Under the pieces are notes generated by a model, which saw only the letters and a program-made list of their open reading frames with translations, was not told where the DNA came from and made no database searches. A stretch of 64,000 nucleotides of DNA from Oxyura jamaicensis (lineage: Eukaryota; Chordata; Aves; Anseriformes; Anatidae), in contig NC_048902.1 in the NCBI RefSeq assembly GCF_011077185.1, forward strand, positions 3,750,591 through 3,814,590. The letters run 5' to 3'. Numbering within the stretch: the first letter of the stretch is position 1; the number at the start of each line of letters is the position of its first letter. The translations under genes were made by a program, and so were the position numbers. Positions 37,657-49,861 of the stretch are shown piece by piece.

Positions 37657-38439
37657 GTGAAAGAAGTGATTACAATTAATCTTTACAGGGAAAAATACCT
37701 ATCACAGATGTCCCTTAGTAGATGCTTTCAGATCCTAAAATTTTTAGCAAAATAAATAGGTATATTTGGGCTAGGAGATTCTTTGCTGCTGACAATGAGT
37801 TTTATTTCATACGCTTTAACTGTGGCAAAAAATCAAAACATTGCATAAGTTGTGACCCTTTCTTCAAAGTTTTGGACTGTTTGACATGTTTTTTGACATG
37901 CTTAATTTTGCTTCATTGCATACTTTGAGAGAGAATGGATGAGATTATGGTACAGAGGGCCACTTGCTTGTCTTGGGTAGAATGGCATCATCAAAACCTT
38001 GAGGATGCCCCAAAGATCACCAGAATGCCTTGCTAGTGATGCTGGTGAAAGCAGTTTTGAATCTTCTAGTAGTTATCTGCAGTTCTTTACTGCCTGCTGT
38101 TCCTACCATCAGCTCCTTGTGTCCCGTTCTGTTCCTTGGTTGCATTGTCCCACCCTGCCCCTTGAACTACTTAACCAGTATTTTTTTGTTTTATTTTATT
38201 GGATTAATCTTGTTTACTGGGTGGCCTAATGTGTGTCAGCACAAGGAAAACAGTGGGGAGCGGGTGTTCTGAACCAGCAAGGGAGAAAAGGGACTGAATG
38301 AATTCCATTCCACCATCAGCAGGGAGTCTTTGTGAGCAGAAGAGTAGGAGCAGTTTTCTGAAGTGCTTATCTGGTACTGTTTTTCAATATATGTCCTCAG
38401 TGAAGTTATCATAGCAGAAGACAGCAGCTAGGAACAGAT

Positions 38440-38460
38440 TTTTTTTTTTTTTTTTTTTTT
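38440..38460 (+). repeat. Poly(T) tract
   Basis: About 21 T in a row in intron 8. On the minus strand it is an A run, but no retroposon body is recognisable beside it. Confidence 0.7.
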
Positions 38461-40330
38461 GGTAAGGGAATGAGTCTTGTGAAATTTTGAGTATTTTTAC
38501 AATGATAATTATTTGTCTTTTCTGTATCTCTTTCATTTTATTCATGTAAAATATTTGATGTTTTTAAAAGCAAGCTGTGCTTGACCAATGTATCAAAATT
38601 GTAGGCCCAATTTTATGCTTAGAAGTGTTTGTGCTAATTTATACCTTTTTCTCCCGCCTCAGTGGTGTTGGGTGAGTTGCAGCTACTGTGCTAGTTATGG
38701 CTGTAAGCATAGTGTAGAACTGAATTAAAATTAATCTTGAAAGAAGTTTCCAAAGCTTTGTGTGCTTTATGAGCAAAATAGGATCTTGTGTAGAAGATGC
38801 TGGATAGATAATGCACAGCTGAATTCAGAGAAAGAGTATTCTTAAAATTGTTTTAACATGTCCTGTTTTCTTCAGCAGTTAGAGAAATTTATATGCACTG
38901 GTTTGTATATGCAGCCTAGGATTTCTACTTGAGATTGTTTGACTTTACTTAAATGTGTTGTTTCTCTTTGTTTATATCATCATGAAGGTATTTGACTCAT
39001 CTGAGCTTGAACCAAATTCTTTTTTTTTCCTTTGAGGAAGAACTAGAACAACTAAATCTACTTTTTATTATTATTATTATACAGTAATTGTAGTGACAGC
39101 TTAACCTCAGTGAACCATCTTTCAAAGTTACTGCTTGGTGATTTACTGTATTTCAATTATGGAACTGTAATTATGATTGACAAGAAATGAAAGAGTAGTC
39201 TGTTAGGCATAACAATAACAGTCTGGGAAATGGCTCAATGGCTGGGCTGTTGTAGCTTAGATAGTTTTAAATAGCATTTCCTTCAGATTTTTTTTTGCTT
39301 GCATGTTACAGTCTATAATAATATATGTAATCAGATGTTCAAAAGTTAAATTTAATTCATTAATGTTTCTCTAAGCACAAGTTTTACTCTTGCATTTCTA
39401 CTTATGTGATCTTTGGGTTTTATTCTAAGAAAAACTTCTATCATGCTTAATGGGAAGGTTTTAGTAGCCTTAATTATATCTGAAACCCAGCACTATCTCT
39501 GTGCCTGCTGGCTGAGATTATTCATTGTGTTTGATAAATTAACTATCAGGAAAGTAAAACTGGTCCATCTGGAGTTGGATGAGTGATCTGCAGTGATCTT
39601 ACATAAGGTATTAATTATTGGTTTTATAATTTATCTGGAATACCAAGCACGGTGTGAAAATAATGGTTTATATAATTGAAGCTGATTGACATGTTAAGAA
39701 CTTTTTTTTTTTTTTACATTATTACAAGATGGAAGGATTTATATTGGATGGTGGAATATAAGAAGTTTACATCAAAGATAAGTGAAAAGTGCCATTCTGT
39801 TTTATTTAATGAGGAAAACTGGTGTGTAAATAGTGTTTCTGAAACAGAAAATAATGATAGCAATATTTCATAGATGTGAGTATACTGAAATCTGTGTGTA
39901 CCTGGTTGTTAGTTCCTATGTTACTTCTATATTACACAAATTGGTACACTGAGTGAAGTTGCTTTGTGATGTATATTAGGCCTAAAAGGAAATATTTGCA
40001 GGGAAAAACAAAATAATTTTTGTGCCAGTGTTAAATCAGCAGAATTTTTCAGCTACTGCAGATATCAGGTTGGTTGGTCAGTGGTGCAGAGTATATTCAT
40101 TCTGTATGATTAGCATGACTCCCAGATCTGTTTAAAATCACATTAGAAACATACTAATGGTTATCTGAATAGAGAATAGAGGGGGGAGGGTATTTGCCAT
40201 GTGCAATTCTGTCTCATGCTCAGTGATGTGGTAGTTTTTTGATTTTGTTTGCTTGCTTTTCCATAGAGACAGTTACATAAAGCCACAGATCTTAAGATCT
40301 TCATTTTATTTGATACAATTTAGCAAGGTA

Positions 40331-40352
40331 ACTCTTTTTTTTTTTTTTTTTT
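40331..40352 (+). repeat. Poly(T) tract
   Basis: About 20 T in intron 8, with no attached element recognised. Confidence 0.7.
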
Positions 40353-41551
40353 GTTATACCTTCTGCTTGTGGTCTTTTTGAAATAGCTGTGATGGTTCCT
40401 AACTTCATTGCATGTTTATTAAGTCTGAGATCAGACTATTTCCATTCAGTAAAAGTTTTCTGCTTCCTTACCACACCTGTGTAGGATAATGTATATCTTT
40501 AATTCAGTAAGAAATTTAAGAGTAATATATTTCTAAATAACAAGAGATGACTTCATCACTTCAAGTGCTAGAGAATAAAAGAGTATGAATCTCCACCACT
40601 GTAATGTAGTACAAAAATGTATATTATTTAATCTGAACCTCCAACAAAATAGGATAGAATTGTACTACTTAACCAGGAGTGCTGTGTCAGAAAAGGGTCA
40701 CTGTTTCAGTAAGATTTGGGAATAATTTCTGGAATGTTACACTGTAGGAAGAAAGCTGTAGCAAACTGCAACCAGCTCAGGGAAGTGCAGTTGCAAACTA
40801 CACAGAACCGTGGAATTTGAATAGCAGGCTACACAAATTATGTTGTTCCAAAAAAGCTGTAGCTACTGCCTTACAATAGTCTAGGGCTGACCTTGACCAA
40901 TTTCTTCAGGGTTTGTAATACTTCTGACCTCATTCACAGAGTGTTAGAACAGACACTCAACCTTTAGAAGCAGATTCCTTTATCAAAACGTTTAAGAATG
41001 CAGTGAAGTTTGTGGTCATGTGAGCCCTCACTGATACACATGTGTTAAGCTGTGGTATGATTAAAGAGAAGAAGGAATTTTAGCAGAGCAAGTGGTAGGA
41101 ACAGCAAAAGACCATGGTTACCTTCTTCCCAGGTTACAAACCAAATGCTACTCCTTTAAAATAGGTAAATACACAAAATCATAAAGTTCTGCATGTCACA
41201 GATGAGATAAAGCTTTTTTTTAAAGCCTTTTTTTTTTTTTTCATCCATCTGTATGAGTGGTTGTGAGTTTAGGCAAATTTAGCACAGAGCTGTAAAGAAC
41301 TTTGAAATGGAAGTGAATAGAATATATTTTCTGCTTGACCTGATAATATATTTCTTCTGCTCTATGTGGAAGAATTGATTAGCTTTAAAGAAGCTTAAGA
41401 AAAACTAGATTAAGTGTCATGAATGATACTGACATATACCATGTATGCCCTTCTTGTAGAAATGGCTTGGCATATGTAGTGTAAATGTAAAATAAAACAT
41501 AATTAAATTTATTATACTCTCAGAATCTGTTTTGGAATAGTGGTACACAAA

Positions 41552-41580
41552 CACCACGTGGTGGTTGTCCAAGTGACTCA
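41552..41580 (+). promoter_or_regulatory. E-box palindrome and AP-1 site in a GC-rich intronic island
   Basis: CACCACGTGGTG at 41552-41563 is a perfect 12-bp palindrome centred on CACGTG, the E-box bound by USF, MITF/TFE and CLOCK-BMAL1 proteins. TGACTCA, a perfect AP-1 heptamer, lies at 41574-41580, one helical turn away. The surrounding 100 bases (to about 41645) carry several CpGs in a very AT-rich intron. This is compatible with an enhancer, but binding cannot be shown from sequence. Confidence 0.4.
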
Positions 41581-44500
41581 GGGTAAAAAGAAGACATCAG
41601 CTGACGGTGGAGCATCACGGAGGCGCTTTGGTCCACAAAGTGATAAGTAAATTTAATTTATATAAACTGTCAAATGATACACATGTAAAATTATTTCAAG
41701 CTCTTCATATAAAAATAATAGGCTCCCAACTAACTGGTACCATGCTAGGGTGAAATCTTGGGCTTATAATAAATAGCTCTGTAAACACATCATACTGATA
41801 GCAACAGAACAAATTATGTAACAGGAATTACATGGACATAAGAACATTGTTGTGCCCTTGTGTTCATGTATCCATACTCATCTCTAGTCTGCATCCTGAA
41901 TGTTATGTCTAAGTCTCATCTGCTCACCTCAGACAATCTGCATAACAATTGGAAAAAATTTAGAGAAGATCGTCTAGGATTCCAGGTACCACTAGTGGAT
42001 TTTTCTTTCCTTTGCTTGCCTGAGGCAGCCTTTGCCATATTGAGATAATGCTGGGTTTGGTTTATATGGTAGAAGCCAGCTGATAGAGGTCAGTTATTAA
42101 CTGCTCTAAACTGTATGCAGAGTTGAAGGATAGTGGAGCAACTGGTCCAAGTCAGTATTTCCTCTTTTGTGACCTGGCTTTCCCCCTTCCCAGTCTTTCA
42201 TTTTCAGCCTTCCTTTACTAGCTCTGTAAAAGCCTGGTATGTTTTTGATCAATTTCCAGTGTGGTTCTGCAAACAGTTGGGATGGTGGGAAAAGGAGAAT
42301 GCACAGCCAGATAAGTGTTACGGTAGAAGGAAGGGTGCAGGCACTCCTGAAATAGGGATGAGTATTGGAAGCATCCTGATATATGGAAATGATATATGGA
42401 AAATCTGGGAGGCAGATCTGAGTTGTTTTGCTGTGTCTGTTCTGCGCATGGAAAGGAAGTTGTTTGGTGGTCATCATGTATGTTTTTAGTCATCCGTTAA
42501 ATGAAATACGAAACAAATTGTGGAATACTGGCTGTGTTGTCAAGAAGAATAAGAAACATGCCTGTATAACATGCCAAAGATGGATGTTTTTATACTGTAT
42601 GTAGAGTTAAGAAAGCCTCTGACCAAAACTGTCCTGTAAAGTTCTCTGAGCTGTATTGCTTCATATCTAAACACAGTGGAGGAAAAATCTATTTTATCTA
42701 CAGTAGTCATTTGATAGCATTGTGAATCTGATTTGGTTGGGACCATTTCAATGGCTGGGTTGGGAACGGGTAGGTTTTGTTTTGTTTTTCTTTTCTTTTT
42801 GAAAGTTGGTGAGAGCCTGTGGGGTCAGATACTTTTTTAATACCATCAAGAGAATCTATAATCCTTATCAGCAGAAGACAGTGTATTGTCCTGTAAGAAG
42901 TATGAGTTTCTTTATGTACGTGTGTGAAGTGTTAGACTAAGCAAGTCCATTCAGTGTGGTAAAATATGAACACTTAACCAGTTAATATTTTACTCTAGTT
43001 TTGCAACAATTTCCGACCTTGAAAAAAAACTGTTAGTATAAGCCAGTCTGAGTATGTCATGTACATAGCTAAGAGGATAATAGGACATGGGTATAGCTAT
43101 TTGTTGAAAGGTTAATGCTTTTCTGGCTCCGGATATCCTAACTGTGTAAATGTTAGGATGTGCTTAAATTGGGAAATCTTGTTTAGTATGTTCTCTGTAA
43201 AAAGGAGTTTAATTCTCAGTTTTATAATGTAGGCCTTTACATCTTTCATTACATCTTATAAATCAAAATTGAAATAGTTTTGGAAATAGTGTTAAGGATA
43301 TTATACCATTTAGATCAGTGAAAATGGCCTGGCAAGAAGGAAAGTCTTGTCTCAACTGTCACAGGTGAATGATTTTTAACCAATTAATAGAATGACTTTA
43401 GCTGAAATGGAAGGAAAAATAGCCTGACCTGTTTATAAATTTATACATTTCCTTATTGAGTAATCCCTTGAAGTACAGCTGAGGATTCAGGTTGGTTGCA
43501 GTGTAGCTCACTAGGAGATAAAACTACACTGAAACACAACACTGACCCTTTTAATATGTAACTAATGATAGTTAAATTCCAGGGGCTGAGCCATGTATTA
43601 CAAGTAGGCTAAACCTCCTTTTAAAATTATGGAAAGAACGAATATAATCAGTTCAAGGTAGAAAAGTAGTAAGTAAAGCCAGTTAGACAATTTAGTCTCT
43701 TCCAATTTTTTTACTTTTTGGTAGCAATAAAAATCCATTTTGCTTTCAGATGGCCTTCATATTCCATTTTAAGAGTTAAGAGATTTTATTATTATTATTG
43801 CTAAACAATGTTACTGTTTCATTCATCTGAGGGACCTCCAACTATTATAAGAAATTGTGTCTACGGTAAAAAGAATTGCCAAAGTGGGGAAAAATACCTG
43901 AACTACAAACAGAACTACAAATAGAATTAAAGACCTGTTATTTACATTCATGAGCTTTAAAAACTGGATGACCATACCTGAATAACACACATTTCAGAAG
44001 TTTTCTTTACTGAAGAGGTAGTAAGAATTGGCAATCAGAGGGCTGTCCCTGTGTTGAGGCTCATTCTTGCTTAGACCCCTTTTCAATATGTCTTTTCCCT
44101 TGGTTATGTTTTGGGGTATGGTTGCTTTTTTTTTCTTTTCAAATCACCTCCATGTTAGCTAGGAAAAAACAGTGTCTAGTTGTTTTATTTAAACTTGATT
44201 TATTTACACACAAAAAGGAGAGGAAAGGACAAAAGAAAGAGTATTGATTTCTCTGTAACTGCATCTCCTTCAGCATCATCTGGGGGAACTGGGTAGATCT
44301 GAATCTGTGAACTCACATAAATCTTTCTACATGTAGTTCAAGAAGCTTAATAACTTATCCAGCACCAACCTGAAAAGGTGGCCCAGAAGATTTTAGAGTT
44401 TTCAGCAGAGAATATCTTCCCTGATACCTTAAATGTTCCACACCAGGAACAAAGTGAAGGGAGCAGCCACACCATTCCCTTTTTTTTCAGAAGGTTTTGG

Positions 44501-46471
44501 AAGATTATCATGTCATTTACTTTGATTCCACACGTATAACGTATAAATATGAAAAGAGTATCTGAAAGCCTGTTACTTCCATTAGAAAACCTTTATTTGT
44601 GCTGTAGTCCATTCTGTATGGAGATTGATTCTTTAGATTTGTACTTCAAGTATGGTGATTAGAGAATGAACAGTTAATTGGTTGAATTCAGTTTTAGTCA
44701 GCTGAACTTTATTCAAAATATAAAATTTTGAAATTTTATAAAATATAATTTTTTCTGAAATTTACGTGTAGTCAGAAAATTTGGCTAACTTGTACCTAAT
44801 CAACATTGAACTTAAACAAAATGTAACAGTTTTAATAAGCTGTGAATGAGGCACTTAGCTTCCCCTCATTAGCCCCTTCCATATTGTGTGTAAAAGGTCT
44901 CTAAAGGTCGTGTGCTGCACAGTCACTGCTGAAGGGGAATTTCACCAGCTGAAACACCTAAGTCAGCCCTAACCATTTTTTTTAATGATCAGTTACACAA
45001 CCACTCATGTTTTTGCCAGTGTTAAGGGTGTGGTAGAAAAGAAGGTGTGGAGCTACAGAACATTTTCTGCATTCCTATCAAAGAACTTTTTTTCTCTACT
45101 TAGATGGAAATAGAATATTTCATTTGAATCTCCAGAACCATGTTTGTGTGTTCTCTCCAGTTTCTTTAGGTTTGACATAGTAATTGGTAGTGGGAAGGAT
45201 TTTGGTATCTTTTGTGCTGAGCTCCACCTCTGATTCTTTTCACTGCTTTCACCAAAGTTGAGAGTAGGATGGTATATAAATACATTTGCTTCAACAAAAT
45301 GTTCTGACTCTTGTTACACAAATATTTATTGCTTTATTAATACTTTGTCTTGATTAATTTTAGTATACTTAAAAATATTTCTGCACATGCATACAACTAT
45401 ATGAAAGGACACAAAAGAAAACTTCATTAAACTCATTTTTTGTCAGGCAAAACACCTGAAAAAAAGTGAGGGAATTGAATTCCACTGCTGAAGTTCCCTT
45501 ATGGAGAATAACTTCCTTAGGCCCAAAGCTGAAAACTGAACGTGACATGCATATGAACCAAAGCAGTTGTGACTATGTGGGCTCAGAAGAGCAGACCTAA
45601 GCCAGGTTAAACTTTATAAATCAGGTGCACATACCAAATCAAACAGTAAACAGGTGCATGCATTCTCATATCTTCTTCTCATCAGCTACAAGTTAAAAGT
45701 AGCTTTGTACTCTTGAATGAAATATTCTAACATCATATTTTATCAACATAGTTCAGACTTTGGTCTGTTCCTCCACTCAGTACATACTAATAAAAACTTA
45801 TTCAGCAGACAGAAAATTATGTCAACTGTTTCACAAACTTAAATTCTCCACATAGCTGCAAGTTCAGTGAGTAACATTTTGCTGTGAAACCCACAGATCC
45901 ATTCAAATGCACTTGTCATTTAGGTTAAATTTTCTTGATGAGGCTTCGAATATTTAGAATAGCTACCTTTAATCCTACTATGTGACTGAAAGAATCGTTT
46001 ATAAGTCTCTCAGTCTACATGATGACTTAATCCAGTTTAATTTCAGAAATTTTGGAAACTGAGATAAGCAAATTTAAAGTTAGGCCATACTAGCAGGTGT
46101 ATGAAGAGGTGTTACCCTGATCAAGATATGTGTGTTAGAAATAGTACACTGAAGTTTACCAGTATATCTTGCTTCCCTTACTGTGAGGTGAAGTGAAACC
46201 AGCTTTAACCACAAAAGCACAAGTTTGCCTGTATAGAACATGGGCTGTGTGTCCCAAGGAAATTTAACAGAAATGTATAACTTGCATTCCTAGTTTTCAG
46301 AATCCTTAGCTTTGTCCATGAAGTGGTTCTTTAAATTTCTGTTTTTGTTACAAATGTAATGTCTGTTCCTTAGAAATGCAGTATTTTGCTATAGTTAGAG
46401 GAAACAAATACAGCATCCAGTATGTGAGCTTTTTTTTTTCAGTGGCAGATTTTGTACTTAGTACTGTATTT

Positions 46472-47632
46472 TCACAGAATCACAGAATCATCTAGGTTGG
46501 AAGAGACCTCCAAGATCACCCAGTCCTACCTCTGACCTAACACTAACAAGTCTTCCACTAAACCATATCCCTAAGCTCTACATCTAAACGTCTTTTAAAG
46601 ACCTCCAGGGATGGTGACTCAATCACTTCCCTGGGCAGCCTATTCCAGTGACTAACAACCCATTCAGTAAAGAAGTTCTTCCTAATATCCAACCTAAACC
46701 ACCTAAACCTCCCCTAGCGCAACTTTAGCCCGTTCCCCCTCGTCCTGTCACCAGGCATGTGGGAGAACAGACCAACCCCCACCTAGCTACAGCCTCCTTT
46801 CAGGTACCTGTAGAGTGCGATAAGGTCGCCCCTGAGCCTCCTCTTCTCCAGGCTAAACAGTCCCAGCTCCCTCAGCCGCTCCTCGTAAGCCTTGTTCTCC
46901 AGACCCCTCACCAGCTTCGTTGCCCTTCTCTGGACTCGCTCGAGCACCTCCATGTCCTTCTTGTAGCGAGGGGCCCAAAACTGAACACAGTACTTGAGGT
47001 GCGGCCTCACCAGAGCTGAGTACAGGGGGACAATCACTTCCCTGGACCTGCTGGCCACACTGTTTCTAATGCAAGCCAGGATGCTGCTGGCCTTCTTGGC
47101 CGCCTGAGCACACTGCTGGCTCATATTCAGCCGACTGTCAACCACTACTCCCAGGTCCTTCTCTGCCTGGCAGCTTTCTAACCACACATCTCCCAGCCTG
47201 TAGCACTGTTTGGGGTTGTTGTGCCCCAGGTGCAGGACCCGGCACTTGGCCTTGTTGAACTTCATGCAGTTGACCTCGGCCCATCGGCCCAGCCTCTCCA
47301 GATCCTCCTGCAGAACCTTCCTACCCTCGAGCAGATCAACACACGCACCTAACTTGGTGTCGTCTGCAAACTTGCTGAGGGTGCACTCGATCCCCTCATC
47401 CAGCTCATCGATAAAGATATTAAAGAGGACTGGCCCCGGTACCGAGCCCTGGGGGACTCCACTAGTGACCGGCCTCCAACTGGATTTAACTCCATTCGCC
47501 ACGACTCTTTGGCCTGGCTACCCAGCCAGTTTCTAACCCAACGAAAGCGTATGCCAGTCCAAGGCAAGAGCAGCCAGTTTCTTGAGGAGAATGCTGTGGG
47601 AAACGGTGTGAAAAGCCTTAATGAAGTCAAGA
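46472..47632 (-). mobile_element. CR1 LINE retrotransposon, 5'-truncated, younger-looking copy
   Basis: The element is antisense to CGNL1 in intron 8. Its 3' end is at the left with two octamer-type units (cacagaatcacagaatca), then a 3' UTR (ctaggttggaagagacc). A 239-codon frame (46783-47502) encodes the last part of reverse transcriptase through the natural C terminus: SGVPQGSVPGPVLFNIFIDE, then an intact FADD catalytic motif, then CRVLHLGHN and YCVQFWAP. Upstream, the LDFIKAFHTV block lies in another frame, so there is a shift near 47502-47560. The copy stops just before it. The flanks share TATTTT (46467-46472 and about 47633-47638), a possible short target duplication. The long intact frame implies a more recent insertion than the 32.7-kb copy. 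Confidence 0.95.
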
Positions 47633-48627
47633 TATTTTCTGATACCTCATATGATTTTGCACTCTGCCTGTGTGGCTTGTGATTTTCACTACTGTGTGCT
47701 CTTTGATATAAGAATCAAATCATTACCACTTGAATCTCTTTTATCTCTCAAACTTCCTTCCTTTAAAGAAGCTGAGTGCCTATAACCATGATAATACAGA
47801 TGTAGTTTAGGCAGTCACTGAGGACTTTGCATTGTGGGACATCATTACAACTGTTTACTTTCTTCTAGATAGGCTTCTTCTCTTTTTATTTTCAGCTTTT
47901 CTCAGAAGTCTGCAATCCGTTTCCAACTTTTTACCTAATGTCTTTAGCTTAAATCTGCTGATAAGGCTTGCTCAGTCTTAAATCATGAGTTTAAACATGA
48001 TAAAACTACAGTTTGAGAAAGCATAATAAAATGAGAAAGTATAATAAAATGTTTCATGCGTTCAGAAATATGAATAAGAAGGTATGAAAGTGTGTAAGAA
48101 GTCTACAAGTAACAGGTATTAAGATGAAAGTGTTATTGTTTCAAAGATAGAAAAGGTGGAGATTTGGGTGCAAAACAGCCTAACCATAGTGAGTAGAAGA
48201 CACTGAATGACCTGAAAGACTGAATGAGGTTAGACAAATTGGAAGGAAAGATCAAGAAAATGCAGGCAAGCAAACACAATGAAAATGCTGTAGAGTTTTT
48301 ACCTTACATAAATGTAATGATATTACACTTATTGGTAAGACATTTGTTTATTAAAACATACTGCAAAAATTAGTAAGGGGGAATAAGAAATCATGAGCGT
48401 GTTTTATATAACACAAGGAAGAAACTGTAATCTTGGATTTGAGATGATTTTAAGATCCAAAAAACCCACTTCAATACTTTTAACACCCCCCACCTCCTTT
48501 TTTTTTATTATGGCAAATATTCCTGAATATACAGTATTTCCTTCCAGCTTTTGTCATGAAGAATCTTGCTTAACCAGTTTTATCTGTTTTGTGCTCTGAT
48601 GTGTTTACATACATAATCTCATTTCAG

Positions 48628-48666
48628 CTCTCTGAAGAGGGTCATCCACAATCCAGTGAACAAAAG
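48628..48666 (+). other. CGNL1: Possible 39-bp in-frame cassette exon of CGNL1
   Basis: The acceptor cataatctcatttcag is followed by 13 codons in phase 0, reading LSEEGHPQSSEQK, then AAAAG|GTCGTG. Since exons 8 and 9 both meet at phase 0, its inclusion would keep the frame and add a hydrophilic insert in the rod. The donor is weak (GTCGTG) and I know of no equivalent in other CGNL1 proteins. Chance is the more likely explanation. Confidence 0.2.
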
Positions 48667-49840
48667 GTCGTGTTATATTAACAATATGTTTGTTAATGTT
48701 TCATTTTCACCTTAAATGAGTACTTTCTGACCTTTACTCTGTTCTGTTACCATAGGCTTAATTTGTATAAACTTTAGTTAAAATGATTGACAAAACTTTA
48801 CCAACATCCCCAAATATTAATTATAACAATTCTGAAGTCTCAACTACTGTTGGCGCCCATGCTTAATTCATTGATATAGTCATAGGGTTTTTTCTTTTTC
48901 CTATCTAAACCCATCTGTGGTTTGGAGACGTGAAGCTACATGTGCATTTTCTACTCAAAGAACATCTGAATTCTATTTGTGTAATTTGATTTCATTTAAA
49001 TTTCACTATCAAATTGAAGATGCTCATATTGTTGATTTTTTTAATATCATCCTGAATGTTATCTGAGAGGTGCTCTTTCATGTCTTACATGTACAGTTGT
49101 GTAAGGTAAAAATAGGATAGGATAAATACTTCTGTGTTCCTTTTCAGGCTTATCTGAAACTAGTTGAAAAGATATTGAAAAATAATGTATCGTGATAGTT
49201 GAATTTCAAAGAAAATGTCTTTCCCCGAAAGATAAGTAAGAAAAATGACCACTCTGACTACAATGTAGTAAAGATCCCCATATATACTAAGAGTTGTCGT
49301 AACCTTTTGAAAAAGTGTGTGTGTATTTATTTATTGTTGGTATCTTTCATGACATACTCTTTCAGGGTAAAATAAAATAATTTTGTAATTAACACGTCAG
49401 AGAGTTTGTTTGGGAATAGTATGTTCATGTGAAAGTGTAACCCTTATAATAAGGCCAAGGTCATTAGAGTTCTGTGGAGATGTGCCAGTTAAGTACTGGT
49501 CACACAGGCTGCTCAAACTTTAGATTTTACATATATATCCAATTGGTTTCCAGGATTTTATATAAGGCTTATGGATAATGCTTGCAACTTGCTCTACCTG
49601 TATTACTCTACCTTTTATACAGATTCACCCTGTATCTTGGAAACTTACTGAAATACATCATGAAAAAGGAGGAAGAATACCAGTTCAGTTTAATTTTAGT
49701 GGGTATCCTCAGTGCATACAGTAAGACAGGGGGAGCAGATCTCTAGATATCACAATATCAGTGTAGGCTGAAATTAATTTTGAACCTCTTAGGTTAAAAA
49801 ACGTATGTGCATGTATGTAGATTTGAGGGGGCTGTTTTTT

Positions 49841-49861
49841 TTTGTTTGTTTGTTTGTTTTT
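49841..49861 (+). repeat. (TTTG)n microsatellite
   Basis: About four TTTG units follow a T run in intron 8. No further significance seen. Confidence 0.75.

Noticed and set aside
42106..42489. Overlapping frames of 123 (-) and 118 (+) codons
   Set aside because: Both strands are open over the same bases, neither product resembles a known family and no clear splice pair flanks them.
46783..47502. 239-codon minus-strand frame as a host gene
   Set aside because: It is the C-terminal part of CR1 reverse transcriptase with the SGVPQGS and FADD blocks, next to a CR1 3' tail.
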